Origin: Deuterostichococcus epilithicus
Lineage: Eukaryota; Chlorophyta; Trebouxiophyceae; Prasiolales; Stichococcaceae
Length of the DNA stretch: 64,000 bases
Assembly (NCBI GenBank): GCA_033439295.1
Contig: JAVTLE010000011.1
Span: forward strand, 744,082-808,081
Direction: 5' to 3'
The stretch's first letter is position 1. Every line of letters starts with the position of its first letter. Positions 48,401 through 60,317 of the stretch are shown here, piece after piece. The translations under genes were made by a program, and so were the position numbers. The notes under the pieces are model-generated. The model saw nothing but the letters and a program-made list of their open reading frames with translations. It searched no databases and was not told the origin of the DNA.

Positions 48401-51400
48401 CAAGTGCAGATACCATCACTTTCAAATTCCGCAGCGCTTGAAGCCAGATTTGGCGCGGCTGGCGTCAATGGCGCGGTACAGGAAACAGATGAGGATTTGC
48501 ACACCAATGCGACAGAGCTCAAGAATATAATAAACGATGGCCCTGCAGCAGCAGGACCACGTTTATCGAGGGCCCGTGGATGCAACGTTCAAGAAGAGCG
48601 CCAAGGTCTTTTTGGGGGGCTAACTGCGGGTTTTAGATTTCGGGTTTGGAGTAAAGGGTTTAGAATTGAGAGCTGAGTGAGGCCGAAGGAGCGAGTCGCT
48701 CATGCAAGCCAACTGTGTAATGTTTCAAATGTGCACAGCTGTATGGAATCTTTGTGTGCTGCGCTCTGCTGGTTCACTATGTGCAGCGATCTGCCGGAGG
48801 TGGTGCAAACTCCCCGTGCCACATTTCAGAGACAACTCATCGCTGCTCTGGCAGGTGCATGAGGTCGACCTGGCAGGCGCCGATGCAGATGGCGGCTCCG
48901 AGGGCGCCGGCACGGGCGCCGCGCCGACGCCAGCCCCCGCAGCCCCAGACCCGGCAGCGTCGGCGGCAGCAGCGGCAGCAGCTGAAGCCGCCCCAGCAGT
49001 GCCTGATGCGAGCGCTGCCCAGTCTCGCGGCGCAGCTCGTGAGGCCGCCAGGTCAGCGTCGCGCCCGCCCCTTGCATGCGGGGCACTCCGTAAGTTGCAA
49101 ACGTGATGCAGCAGGGTTCAAAGCAGGGTGCTAAACTCGTGCACTGCTCGCACCAGGCAGGATTGCTCTCTCGCATGCAGCGCTGTTGCCTGTTTGGTGA
49201 TGTCCGCCATGGTGCTGCTGCAGGGCAGCCGCCGCCGCAGCAGCAGGTGCCGCGGCAGCGACGTATGCGCAGGCAGCCATGGCAGGGACGCGCGCGGGCG
49301 CCGAAGCAGCAGCTCGGGAGGCGGGCGAGCCGGCGCCGCCGACGCACCCCAACCTCAGCTTCACGGCCGGCTCGCGTCGCCTGCCCTCTTCTACCTCCAT
49401 CTTCCAGGTCTGCAGTCACTGCACCAGTGTGAGTCGACGCCCAGTCGGGTGCCTGTCTTGCGTGGTCTATCGAATGCAGCTGACTGTTTGCAGGCACTGT
49501 AATATTTGCGGTCTGTGGGGTCGCAACCTGTTGCAGAACACACCTCTGCGCAGTATCGCCACGCAACACCGGGTTATGTGGCAATGCAGGCGGTGCAGCT
49601 GGCCCGGCAGCAGGCAGATGGGGCGCAGCCAGCCGGCGGCGACACTCTACAGGTGGGCACTGAAGCTCGGACGGCTGTCTGAGTGCAGCCCAGATGCTGC
49701 GCAAGATGTTTGAAATATTGGAGCGACATTCAACCGCTAGACCGCAGTTTCGTGTCACTGCAGGCGCAGCAGTCGGTGCGCCGCATGTGGGACGACATCC
49801 ACAGCCTCAGCTACGACATCTTTGACGCGGCGGCGCCAGCCGCGGCCGAGGCAGCGGGCGAACAGTCCCCGGCGCAGCTGCCGCACGCAGCGCCCGTGCG
49901 GCAGGTGTGCCAGCTCTGCCACTGCCCACATCCCCCACATAAACGAGAGAGCTCTAAACCAGGGCAGCCATGTTCAGCTGTCTGGCCGCTCGGTGCTGCT
50001 GCCTCCGTCAGCGTGGGCACGCCAGCCGCACAGGGCACCACTGCGGAGCGCATCCCCGTCGACTGGATCGCTTTCAGACGTGGCCCGGGAGGGCCGCACA
50101 GCGTTGCGCTGGAACGATTTCGTCGTGTTTCCGATGTCCTGCGAGAAACATGCACCTGCACATGTCCCAGGGACACGAGGCCGGACGTGCGGCGCTGGCG
50201 GAGTTGCTGACGGTGCCGGACATGGGCAGCCTGGGCATCAGCGCCACCACTGCGGACCTGCTGACCGTGCTGACGCTCCTGGAGTCGATCAACCGGTGTG
50301 CGCGCGCGCTCATCTGAGGCCGCCCGCATCCTGTGTGTCTTGCATTCTGTATCTTTCACCGGAAGGCAGCTGCTGCCCTGCGCGGATTGATGGCCGTCAG
50401 ATGATTGTGAAACCTGCCTTGTGACATCTGCTTGCATCTGACGCCTGGCCGGCGCGTCAGTGCTGCGACGCATGCGACATGCGATGGGCAGAGCCCCACT
50501 GCGTAGCACCTTGCCGCTGACGTCGGGCGCTGCCACGCATGCAGGGTGGGCCCCCACCTGGGCGCGTACCAGCGGGGGCAGTCGGGCGGCGACGCGGCAG
50601 AGGGCACGCTGCTGCCGCCCGGCCGCGTGCCGCGCTCCGAATTCACCAGCAACAAGCTGGCGCCCAAGCTGGCCCAGCAGCTCAAGGTGCGGCCGGCTGT
50701 CTGATGGAGCTGTTGTCCACAACCCCGTGTTCGCATGTGTGTGGCGTGTGCCCAGGCTCCGCGGTTTGCGTGTTGTCTTGCCTTGCGATCGTTCATTGCC
50801 AACACTGATGTGTCACAGCGTTGAGGCCTTAGACATTGGTTCTTCCATCAAGTTTCGTGACTTGTTCCTCAAAACTGTGACTTGACCAGGTGCGGGCAAT
50901 GAATGATTGCAACGCAAAGTTATATAACATGATGGAACAACCAGTGTCCCGAGGCCTGCGCTCAATCTCTCTGGCGACCATGCCCGCAGGATGTGCTGGC
51001 GATCTGCGGCGGCACGCTGCCAGCGTGGACAGAGCGCCTGGTCTTTGGCGCGCGCTTTCTGTTCCCCTTTGCGCTGCGCCGCGCCTGGTTCAAGTCCACT
51101 GCCCTGGGCCTCCCGCGCGCGCTCGCCCACCTGCAGGCACGGATGTACTGTTTTCCAGGGTTTTCTAGGTTTCTGAAGCTCCACCCTCGGCAGTCTGCTG
51201 GACAGAGTGCCTCTGCCACCTGTGACCATGCCGCGGCAGCCAGCTCTGCAGTGCCCGCCTGGACTTTGTATGAGCACCTCAGCAACCCATGCCACCCACG
51301 CATGCACCCTGCCTTCCTGACCTGTTTTGTTGAACACAATGCACGCGTCAACATGAACACCACGATGCTGCCCTGCGGCCTTCAGCTCCGGGGCAGCCCG

Positions 51401-54400
51401 ATCCACGAGCTTCCTCATCGCCGTCTGAATTGTCTGTTCTGACATCACGCTGCAGGCGCTGGCGACGGCAGAGGGGTCCGCCTCACAGGACACGGACCGG
51501 GATGACCGCTCCGCCCGTGTCGGCCGCCTCACCCGCCAGAAGGTGCCGCCTCCTGCCGCGTCATCGCATGCCTCCCCACGTCCCCTCAGTCGGCTGCCCC
51601 CTGCTGCCCGTCCCAGTGTGAAACAATCGGTCACCTATGAGGGTAGTCATGGACGCAACCCATCCCTCCTGCCGGCGATGCAAAGAAAGACATCTGAGAA
51701 GGGGTTTGCGGGCATGCCGCCAGGTGCGGGTGTCGCGCAAGCGCATCCTGGAGTCGGCGGCCAAGGTCATGCAGCTGTACGCCAACTCGCGTGCCGTGCT
51801 GGAGCTCGAGTTCTTCGGCGAGGTGCGTGCTTGCTGCACACGCGCAGCGTCCAGCTCATGTTGGGAGGACCTTGGGTGTTGTGCTGGTGCAGCGTGCTCA
51901 TCAAAGGCCGACTCAAAAGCAGGGGTGTACGACAGCTAGCCGTGTAGGTCGCAGCATGCCGAACGAGGGCTCGTCCTCCTGGTCTCCACCAATAGTGTCT
52001 GCAGTGCCCCACACTGTGCTGCAGCCTGCACACTGATCCATAATAGCATCATAGCACCGCAGCAGCATGGGATGCATCTTGCGGAACGATCTTCCTCGAT
52101 GCTGTGGACCATATCTGCTGCGGTGTCCTCGGCCACATGCAGTGCAGCATGCTGCACGCAGAAGCTGGTGGCGCACGCAGGATTGCAGCCCTCTCCGCCA
52201 ATGCAGCAGAGGCGCACTCGCACGATTCGCATGTGATGGTTTGCGAGTCCTGATATCTTACAAATATCAGGTGGGCACGGGGCTGGGCCCCACCCTGGAG
52301 TTCTACACCCTGCTGGCGCACGAGCTGCAGCGCAAGTCGCTCGGCATGTGGCGCTCTGAGGGCGGCGCCGGCGGCGGCGGCAGCGCGGGCGCCGGCAAGC
52401 CCGCGGAGGACGCCGCCCACATCCGTGTCGACCGCCAGTCGCTGCCCATGCAGGTGTTACTGTCTGTGTCCGCACAGCATTGCATGCAAGAGGCAACTGC
52501 AACGTAGCTGTGCGGCACTGCCACATCGGGTCTCGTCCAGACCCAATGGGACTGGGTGTCTGTCCTCCCTGCAAACTGCCGCGAATATTGTTTGCCGGGG
52601 ACCTGCTCATCGTGTCACACCTGCTTGTCCTGTGATTGACATGCATAAATGTTTTCCCTAAACTTGCTCATCGTTTCAATTTGATTGTCCTGCTGTTTAC
52701 ATGCACACACATTCTGCCGCAGAGCGAGCTGGCGGAGGGCGGCAAGGTGGGCGCATTCGTCGCGGCGCCGCAGGGGCTGTTCCCGGCGCCGCTGCCGCCG
52801 CACCGCGGCGGCTCACGCGTGCTGCCGCGCTTCACGCTGCTGGGCCGGGCCGCCGCCAAGGCGCTGCAGGACGGCCGCATGCTGGACGTGCCCCTGTCCT
52901 ACACCTTCTACAGGTGGGGTTTTAGGGTGAAGGGTTTCGCCTAGTGCAGCCACTTGGGGGTTCCCTGTGCCGTCTCCTACCGGGCTCTCCTACTGGGTCT
53001 GCTGGTGTCCCACGCCTACAGGGTTCCGCCTTCTGTGTGTCAACCTGTGCATCCTTTCTGATTCTTTCGCCCCTCCACGGGTGTTCCGGGAACGAATGTG
53101 CCGAAAAGCTCAATGTGCAGCTCCTGCCGCCTTCACGAAACTCAAAGCACACCAGAGCAGGCTACTCCATGCAGCCATGCTGGGGTCTCTGGAGGGGACG
53201 ACTGGCGGGCGTCAGCCTCAACGAGCCAGGCCTCGCGTGCTGCGCGGCATCGAAAAAGTGTTCCGCTGGGTGAACGGCCTCGGTCGTCAATCCATATTGC
53301 AGTTGGCGTATCGTGCCCTTTTTGAAGTTTTAAGGCGAGAAATCCTGAAATTCTTCAAAACTGCTCTGCAGGATCGCGCTGGGGCGCACGGTGGACCTGT
53401 TCGACGTGCGAAAGGTGGACTCGGGGCTGGGCGCGACGCTGGAGAAGCTGGCGGCGGCGGCGGGAAGCGGCGGCGGCGGCGGCGGCGGCGNCCGCGGCCA
53501 CGCGGGGCCGCTCACTGTGGACGGCGTTCCCATCGAGGACCTGTGCCTCGCCTTCGTGGTGCCCGGGTGCGCACAGGCTGGTCTTCATCGCATCAGCTGC
53601 CGTCATACCTGCCGTGCCGCGGCACTCAAGTCAGAGCGCAAGCGAGGCTCAGCGTGCGCAGCCGGCAACCCTGCACGCTTGTGTCCTTGCTTGTGCCCGC
53701 AGCCACGCGGTCTTGACGAATGTGGCAGTGCCAGGGGATGCTAAGCCCAATTGTTGAACTTCGTATCCTCTGGCACTGCGCCGTGACCCATTGCAATGGC
53801 AAGGACTGGCCGCGCCACCATGTCCACTGCGCTGCTGCTGCTGCTGCTGCTGCAGGTTCCCGGAGTACGAGCTGCGCCCCGGCGGCGCGGACACCACGGT
53901 CGACGCCGGCAACTGCGCCGCCTACGTCGCTGCGGTCGTGGAAGCCACCCTCGGCGCCGGCGTTGCCCGCCAGGTGTGCTCGCAGCCCGCGGCATGCATA
54001 GCACCCTCCAGCGTGTCATTCTGCGCGCCTTTGCATCACGGACGTGCAGCGCGCAGAGCCTGGCAGCGGCGGCTTCAGCACGTGTACGACCAATCAATCA
54101 AGTAGTGATGTCTTATTTTCTGACTGGCGGTTCATCATGTTACACATGTCTGTACGGCAGGTGGCGGCGTTCCGCGCGGGCTTCGAGCAGGTGTTCCCGC
54201 TGCGCCACCTCAACGCCTTTTACGAGGACGAGATCGAGGCGATGCTGTGCGGCACAGGTGCGCTTCCCAGGGCCCCCTTTGGTTGGAAACATGGCGCTAC
54301 CATGGTGCCACAACACACGCTGCCAGAGTGTTGCTACCTGCATTGCACCAGGCACTCGGCCGGGCGCTTGTCAATGCCAGCCACTCTGCTGTCACCAGCA

Positions 54401-55500
54401 CGGATGCCGCTGCTGTTACTCTTCAACCGCGCTTGGGCGTTGGCACGTATCTGTGCACAGCTCAAGCCCTGCAGGGCGATGTCAGGCATGTGGCAACTAT
54501 GTGAGCCACATTTTCGACACACATCTGCAGGGCATAAGCCTGCCGAGGCACCTGCCGCCCCACAGCAAATTCTTGCAAGCGGCGCTGCACTGCCGCCGCA
54601 ACTCGTGTGAACATCCGAGACGCTGATAATTCCCCCTGGCCCCTGACCGCGCAGGGGAGAAGTGGACGGAGGAGATGCTGGGCAACACCATCAAGTTCGA
54701 CCACGGCTACGGCCGCGACTCGCCCGTCATCGCCCACTTCCTGCGCCTGCTGGCCGCCCTGGACTCGCCGGACCAGCGCCGCTTCCTGCGCTTTGTCACC
54801 GGCTCGCCGCGCCTGCCGCCCGGCGGCCTTGCAGCGCTGCAGGTGACCCATGCGCATCATGGCAGGTCCTCCTCCTGAGAGGAATTGTTTCTGCAGGCAC
54901 ATGTCAGTCGGCATGAAGGAGCGGGCCGGGGCCCGCCGGGCTTGCGAAGAGCTGTGGCTGTTGACGCTGCAAACCCAACACCCGATGCTGACCATCCACG
55001 CTCGTCGTCCTGCGCAGCCGCGGCTGACGGTGGTGCGCAAGCACAGCGCCTCTGGTGCGGCGGGCGCTGGCGAGGGCAGCCTCGGCTCCAGCCTCGGCGC
55101 CAGCCTCGGCGCCTCTCTGGGCGCCAGCGGCGCTGGCGCGAACGCCGCCGATGGCGACCTTCCCTCCGTCATGACGTGCGCCCCCCAGCCGGGTTGTCAT
55201 TCATGCCATCGCTGTCACCCATGTTCCAGACAATGCACCTGTATCTGGGGGCATGATCTGTGCGTTGAGAGGCGTATGCCTCTGCTTTCACGGACCTGTT
55301 TAGAACTGAGCAAATCGGCATCATGACTCCCGCCGCCAGCTGCACGATGTGGCTTTCATACTCATCTGAAAACCTCAGCTGGCACTGCGCGCAGGTGCGC
55401 CAATTACATAAAGCTGCCGCCGTACAGTAGCTTCGAGGTGCTATGCGAGCGCGTACTGTTTGCCATCCGCGAGGGGCAGGGCTCGTTCGACCTCTCCTGA
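39450..55500 (+). CDS. UPL3: UPL3/TRIP12-type HECT E3 ubiquitin ligase
   Basis: A gene of more than 30 exons for a ubiquitin ligase that takes ubiquitin from an E2 onto its own Cys and then onto substrates. Exon 1 (39450-39821) is basic and disordered. The ARM-repeat region matches plant UPL3 block by block: [10 protein letters not shown] (40190), [19 protein letters not shown] (40710), [18 protein letters not shown] (41140), [20 protein letters not shown] (41250), [18 protein letters not shown] (41518), [13 protein letters not shown] (41945). Then come [15 protein letters not shown] (45455), [20 protein letters not shown] (46490), [17 protein letters not shown], an acidic stretch (48010-48290), [20 protein letters not shown] (51020) and [20 protein letters not shown] (51735). 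The HECT lobe runs from [19 protein letters not shown] (52276) through [19 protein letters not shown] to [15 protein letters not shown] and [15 protein letters not shown]. The catalytic Cys codon is 55396-55398. The stop is at 55498-55500. Undetermined bases lie near 47566-47577 and at 53491. Confidence 0.95.
41005..41180 (+). repeat. diverged upstream copy of the 41113 HECT-gene exon
   Basis: About 41005-41075 repeats the exon start at 41113. Shared runs include GCGGAGCACAGCCC and ATGATGCTGCTGGCGGC. The exon reads [19 protein letters not shown]; the copy reads [20 protein letters not shown]. The intervening intron is about 40 bases shorter than the copy plus spacer, so the copy sits wholly in the intron. 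Confidence 0.7.
42243..42540 (+). repeat. triplicated exon border ([14 protein letters not shown])
   Basis: Three tandem versions of one border occur: about 42243-42285 (GCAGGTGTTGGTGTCGGAGG), 42359-42410 (CAGGTGTCGTTGTCGGAGGT) and the real exon at 42485 (GCAGGTGTCGGTGTCCGAGG). The second copy keeps GSMWAQLG against GSMRAQLA in the exon. Spacings are about 116 and 125 bases. Each copy has its own AG, so all three are possible 3' splice sites. Confidence 0.7.
43803..43985 (+). repeat. diverged upstream copy of the 43924 HECT-gene exon
   Basis: About 43803-43872 (CAGCTCGCTGCTGGAGGACC, GAGGTGTCCAGTTTCCTGTGGCGG) repeats the exon border at 43917-43985 (CAGCTCGCTTCTGGAGGACC, GAGGTGTCCAGCTTTGTGGCGG). 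The exon reads [18 protein letters not shown]. The copy carries a frame change between LLED and the rest. Confidence 0.68.
45183..45382 (+). repeat. tandem exon copy [14 protein letters not shown]
   Basis: About 45183-45247 and 45317-45382 are close copies. Both begin GCAG and share a 24-base identical run coding ELCSRLSK. The upstream copy reads [19 protein letters not shown] and meets a usable GTAACG donor. The downstream copy reads [20 protein letters not shown] and continues into the HECT gene's next conserved block. The upstream copy is still open, so it could be an alternative exon rather than a relic. Confidence 0.7.
48011..48210 (+). repeat. tandem copy of an acidic exon
   Basis: About 48011-48076 ([20 protein letters not shown]) and 48153-48210 ([20 protein letters not shown]) are related at base level, both starting GCAGGACGATG. 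Both are open. Part of the similarity could come from acidic low-complexity coding, but the shared splice context argues for duplication. Confidence 0.5.
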
Positions 55501-56033
55501 GCGGCTGAGCTGCAAACATTAGGCGCCTATCGCCGCGCGCGCGCCCGGCCAGACCTCTGGCGGAATTGGAGTGCTCCTGTGCATTATACATACGAAGGGT
55601 TGCCACTTCCCAAGGCGCTGGCACCGACTCAGTCGTTGCGGCTGGGCACCTTCGACGTGCACCCCGGCAGTCGTTATCGTGTAGCAGCAGCGCCGCAGCT
55701 TGCGCAAGTGGTTTACTGATTCTTTATGCATCACATCATCTATCGCTCGGTGCATACCTGTGGCAGTGCTTCAGAAGAGTTGCATGACTACCCTGGCAGC
55801 AGCAGTACCATCACAGGCTTGGCTTGAACATTCTAACAGCTCTTGGGCGCACCCCTGTCCCCTTTCCAACCTTACATGTAAGCACGAAGCATGCTTCAAA
55901 CGCCCATCCTTCAAAACAGCAACGATGACTCTCGCCATAATCTACGAAACATCAAGCGACCGGAGTTCAGGCCCCAACTACAAACGTCGCTGCAATAAGC
56001 TATCGAAACAGTCGCGCCGCACATATCGTCGCA
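55501..56033. other. convergent 3' intergenic region
   Basis: This lies between the stops of the HECT ligase (+) and the HLB1-like gene (-). TGTAA occurs near 55872 on the plus strand. No coding sequence is supported. Confidence 0.45.
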
Positions 56034-58830
56034 CTACGCTGCGGACGACCCCTCCAGTGACTGCCGCAACGTCGTCAGCCGCGCCGCCGCCGCCAGGTGG
56101 CTCGCCAGGCTGAGTGCGTCTATCCAGCCATCTGCGTCCTCCCTGCTGGCGCTGACGAAGTATAGCCCCAGCGGACGGCTGGCAAGTGCCACCCAAAGCG
56201 CTGCACCCGGCGGCAGCGACGGGTCCGCCGCCGGCTTGGCGCACTGGATGTCCGACAGTGGGATGCTGTACTCCGCCTCAACTGCGGAGTCTGCGGTGAA
56301 GCGATGACGGAGGGACATGAAGGCCGAAGCGAGCCAGATGACGCAAGCCCGGTGCCAAGCCAAGCCGGCTGATGCAACCCACCTGGGGCCGGCGCCGTGC
56401 GTGGTGCAACAACCTGTTCAGTCAACGCACTTGCGAGAGCATGCTGGGAATAGGAGAGCAGCTGACGTCCGGCTCGCCTCGGCCGCCACAACCGTGCAGC
56501 GGCTGCACCCTGAACAGCTGTCTGCGCTTGGTCCTACCTGCTGCCGATTGCCGGTGGGGCTCGGACGCGGTGCGGAAGGAGTCCGCGTCCAGCACGAACC
56601 ACATGCGGCGCCAGCGCTCGTCCAGCGGCTGCTGCCCTGGTGGTGTTGATGAGCCGCCACCGCCGCCGCCGCCGCCGCCGCCGTGCTCCGTCGCCAGTAA
56701 GGAGCCCACCCGCAGGAAGGGCAGCGGCAGCACCTGCCGCAGCACCTGGTGCGGGCCACCAAACGTTCCTCATGTGCAGGTACATCAGCGAAAGAGTAAA
56801 AGACTCAGTCGGAAGCGACATAAAGAACTCGATGATGCCATGGCCCCGTCCTGGGGCAGAGTCCCCAAACTGTGGCAGAGACACCGAGAGACATCCACTG
56901 GCGGGTCTGCCGCTCAGCACCTGGGAGTGCACTTCAGCAACAATACAACAAAGCAGACAACATACCTGCAGCGACTTGCGGTACACCTCCTTTGAGGGCT
57001 GCAGCGCTTGCGCCAGGGTGATGTACTGCGCCGCCAGCTGGAAGGCACTGCGCACGCTCGCCTCCCCCCGCTCTCGCTCCCCCGGTGCGCCGCCAGACTG
57101 CAACATATTTTCTTCATTATCTGAGCGACTGATGGATCCCGAACGTTCTCGAGGGTCTGCGCGCACGCCCGCCTCTCCCCCTGCTCCCGCTCCCCCGACG
57201 TGCCGCAGCCGCCCTGCAGCACCGTCACCAACGACTGCATTCTCGTCGACTGTGTGAGCGGCCAGGCTCCTCGTCAAGGTGGCGGAAGCAAGGGGCAGGC
57301 ACGGTGCGTTGGCGCGCCCGCCGCCGGCCGCAACTACAGCGGCCTGCTTGAGCAGTCGCAATGACGGCCTAAGCTGCAACGCCGATGCCCGCCGTGTGAG
57401 GGGTGTCCGCAGGCAATCTAACAAGACGAGTGGCAGACCCAGCTGCCCGCCACTGGGACCTGTATTGAAGAATGATTTTGGCGGGAGGCGTCTCTGCACC
57501 TGGGACACGTCCGAGCTGGCAGAGGTGGAAGCACTGTCGCCCTCCGCCTGCTGCGCAATCGCGTGCGAGTAGAACACGGTGCCCAGGTTATAACAGGCGC
57601 GGTCGAACTCCGGGCGCAGTCGGATGGCGCGCCGGAACTTGGCCGTCGCCGCCGCCACGAGGAATGGCCGCTCGCCGGCCGGCCGCAGCGCGACCAGCTC
57701 TTGCAGTACCAGGCCCCAGTTATTCAGCGCCTGCAGGGGTGCGTGACATGTATTACTTGGGAGGCCTGCAGCAGCCCTGGGGTAGCAACAGGCACCGCTC
57801 GACAGTCGCCGCAAGGCGGCGGCCGCAGCACCAGCTGTTCAGCGCCTGCGGGCGGTTGCACGACAACACTCGCTTGCGGGTCGTAGGGGTTCCATTCGAA
57901 AGAGCCGACTCGCCTGCGGGTTGTTGGGGTTCCATTTGAGGGACTCGCCGTACTTTTGGGCACTCGCAAGCAGGTACGCCTGCGCGCCGTCGGCGTTGGC
58001 TGTGCGTGCACTGCGGGCGAGGTCCGACAGCGCCACGCCCCAGTTGTACAGCGCCGCGTGGCTGCCGCCGCGCAGCGCGCACGCCGCCTCGTACCTCTCA
58101 CATGCCTGCGGCATGAATAGACGCATCACTGGGTCTCGGCAGATTAGCAGAGGTCGGTGCAGCGGTGTGACGCAGCAGCGCCAGGCAGCACGCCGCACTG
58201 GCGCGCACGCAGCGCGCTGCGCCGAGCCCTGGCGCGGAGCTGCGGATTTGCTTGCACCCCAGACTGACAAACTCTTGGAAGACAACGGAGTGCCACATTT
58301 ATTTTGAAAGTTCAATCTTACGGACCTGGCTGAGCAGCTGGAACTGCTGCGGCTTGCCGCCGCCGGCGCGGGTGGCCAGCTCCTGCAGCGCCAGGCCGTG
58401 GTTGTAGACCGCCTCGAAGTCCGCCGCATTGGCGTGCGCGGCTGCGGCGTAGCGCTGCGCCGCCGCCGCGAGCTCGCGTGTGCCGGCGTCGGCGCCCGGC
58501 GGCAGCTCGATCGGCGGCGGCGGCAGCACCGGCGGCGGCGGCGGAGCGCTGCTGTCCGGCTGCGCTGTGCCGTCCGCAGGCTGCAGCCAGGCGATGCAGT
58601 GCCATTCAGTCAGAGCGCCTCCTACTGTCGGTAGGCAGCAGGACAGGCACAAACCCTGGTGATGTGCTCATAGTGGATCCGGGCCGGCCGCCTGGCGCGG
58701 TGTGCAAGAAGCTGCCCACCTGATCTGGGCGGCCAGCGGCGGGGCCGGCGAGGACCGCGGCGGCTCGCCGCAGTTCCTCGCCGCCCCTGTAGGGCTTCAA
58801 CACCTCGACCTGTACCGGATCGAAGGTGTG
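56034..58830 (-). CDS. HLB1-like TPR protein with C-terminal PH-like domain
   Basis: This is the minus-strand homologue of plant HLB1 (At5g41950), a trans-Golgi/early-endosome TPR protein linking membrane traffic and actin. From the 5' side: [18 protein letters not shown] (about 58800); TPR-like helices [17 protein letters not shown] (about 58400), [14 protein letters not shown] with [13 protein letters not shown] (about 57930-58060), and [13 protein letters not shown] with [14 protein letters not shown] (about 57560-57740). Then come [20 protein letters not shown] (about 57030), the family block [13 protein letters not shown] (about 56710), and a PH-like region [47 protein letters not shown], with the stop at 56036-56034. 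The first exon is not certain: an open exon beginning at Met 59042 (MGQPTFEKVLIQFDHHF) is a candidate start. A poly-Gly run coded near 56655-56685 interrupts the linker before the PH-like part. Confidence 0.84.
57682..57937 (-). repeat. two exon-border duplications in the HLB1-like gene
   Basis: First, CGCAGGCGCTGAACAGCTGG (minus strand, about 57823-57855) repeats the real border TGCAGGCGCTGAATAACTGG (about 57700-57738) and lies in the intron before it. Second, the exon end coding [10 protein letters not shown] (about 57909-57937) is repeated just downstream in the transcript at about 57868-57898 ([10 protein letters not shown]), 41 bases apart. Here one copy is 5' of its exon and the other is 3'. 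Confidence 0.6.
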
Positions 58831-59042
58831 CGAGCTGGTCTAAAACGCTTGGCGCTCAGCACTTGAAATCGCACATTCGGCCACCGTGCGCAGCGCCTTG
58901 CAGCAATGCAGCTGGTTGGTTGCGATCATCGCGTTCATTCCTGGAACGTTGGCGACAAGGGCAGGCTAGCCAAGCACGCTGCCAGCGCCACAAAATGGTG
59001 GTCAAATTGAATGAGCACCTTTTCAAAGGTCGGCTGCCCCAT

Positions 59043-59627
59043 GGACGGCAGCGCGGCAGGTTTCGATTGAATTCTTCTCTTTGCTTTCGTCAGCCCCTGG
59101 CGTGCTGAGGAACGGTCGACAATTGTTGTTGTCCGGGATCAGATCGAGTGTCGAGATTCGTCCGACAGATGCTGCAACGACGCCGCAAGGTTGTTGAGCG
59201 TTTTGTGACTGCAAGCTGCAGCTCGAGCGTCACAGTTGTGTGTCAGGACTAGTGTTCTCAGAAGCCCAAAAGGTGTTGTTGTTTGTTGTTGTTGTTGTGG
59301 TGTATGTTTCGAGGAATCGAGGGGCAACCAAACGCTCGCCGAATGGCAGACAGCTTCAAGCAGCACTATCTGAATTGCTGCAGAAGGCAGACAGACGGTC
59401 GTTTTCATAAGTGTATTCTGCCTGCTGCATGAGCTTTGGCCTGCTGGCAGGTGACTAATCGCAGGAATGCCCACCTCAAGCTCAGTGCCTGAGCAAACAG
59501 CTGACGCATTACTAAAAACCACACACAACACAATGACAATGAAACAGCCCAAATTCATAAACTCTACCGCTTGAGTTTGTCGCGGCAAGTTTGGCAAGAT
59601 TCTGCTGCTTGCACCTTGAGGCGTCGA
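59043..59627. other. divergent intergenic region (HLB1-like and Pkr1-like genes)
   Basis: This should hold both promoters. It contains a short imperfect (GTT)n run near 59274-59300. A 168-codon minus-strand open frame covers most of it, but it lacks conserved features and strong codon bias, so I do not call it. Confidence 0.4.
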
Positions 59628-60294
59628 ATGTTGTCGTGGCTTCATGATGTCGCTGTCGGGGCGTTGACTGCCGGCGTGAATGTGAGTTTCAGTACCTGCG
59701 AGTACCTCAAAATGTTTGCCACGCTCAGCGCGTCACAAACGCACGCTCAACGCATGTCGCTGACGCATGCTGCGCCGCTTCCACTGCAGAACGCGACGGT
59801 CGTGGTGCTGAACCTGAGCTGCCTGGGCTGTGTCGGCTGTCTGGTCTTCCTGCTGGTCGGCGCCGCGCAGGCGCAGACGTGGCTGGTGCCGCACCTCGCC
59901 TTCCTGCTCGTCCTGGCCGTTGGCCTGTGGCTGTCCGTCAACTGGTGCGGTGACTTCAACAATAGCCGGCTCGCTAGGGCTACGCCCTGCCAGCTACATT
60001 CTGGACCAGAGGAGAGTCGGGATCCTCGTCGAGAACCATTCAAAGCACCCTCTTGCATCCCGCAGCCGTGGCAGCAGCAGCATCCGTGCATGGCAGCGAC
60101 AGGGTACGCAAATAGACGCACGGGGGTTGGCATGCAGGTTTGTGGCGCAGCTCGGCACCACGCCGCCTGAGCAGCAGCGGCAGCAGCTTTTTGGCAGCGG
60201 CGACGGCGGCGACGCTGCAGGAGACTCACTGGTGGCGGCGAGCGCCTCGGGAGGCGATTCACAGCAGCCGGAAGAGTCCAGGAAGCTGCAGTAG
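59628..60294 (+). CDS. Pkr1-like V-ATPase assembly factor
   Basis: Three exons (59628-59681, 59790-59944, 60138-60294) join in frame to 121 aa. A short amphipathic start (MLSWLHDVAVGALTAGVN) leads into two hydrophobic helices: VVVLNLSCLGCVGCLVFLLV, and VPHLAFLLVLAVGLWLSVNW. The end of the second helix joins FVAQL. The tail is Gly/Ser/Gln-rich and acidic. The layout (short head, N-A-T before helix one, HL..LL..GLWLSVNWF at helix two) and small size fit the Pkr1 family, ER membrane proteins needed for assembly of the V-ATPase Vo sector. Family recognition rests on this pattern; the helices alone could also fit other tiny ER proteins. Confidence 0.78.
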
Positions 60295-60317
60295 CAAGCA
60301 GCAGGGGGCAGCAGCGC

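Noticed and set aside
59139-59645. 168-codon minus-strand open frame with a hydrophobic stretch
   Set aside because: Weak codon bias, a Gln-Thr run from a microsatellite, and overlap with the likely divergent promoter; no family resemblance.
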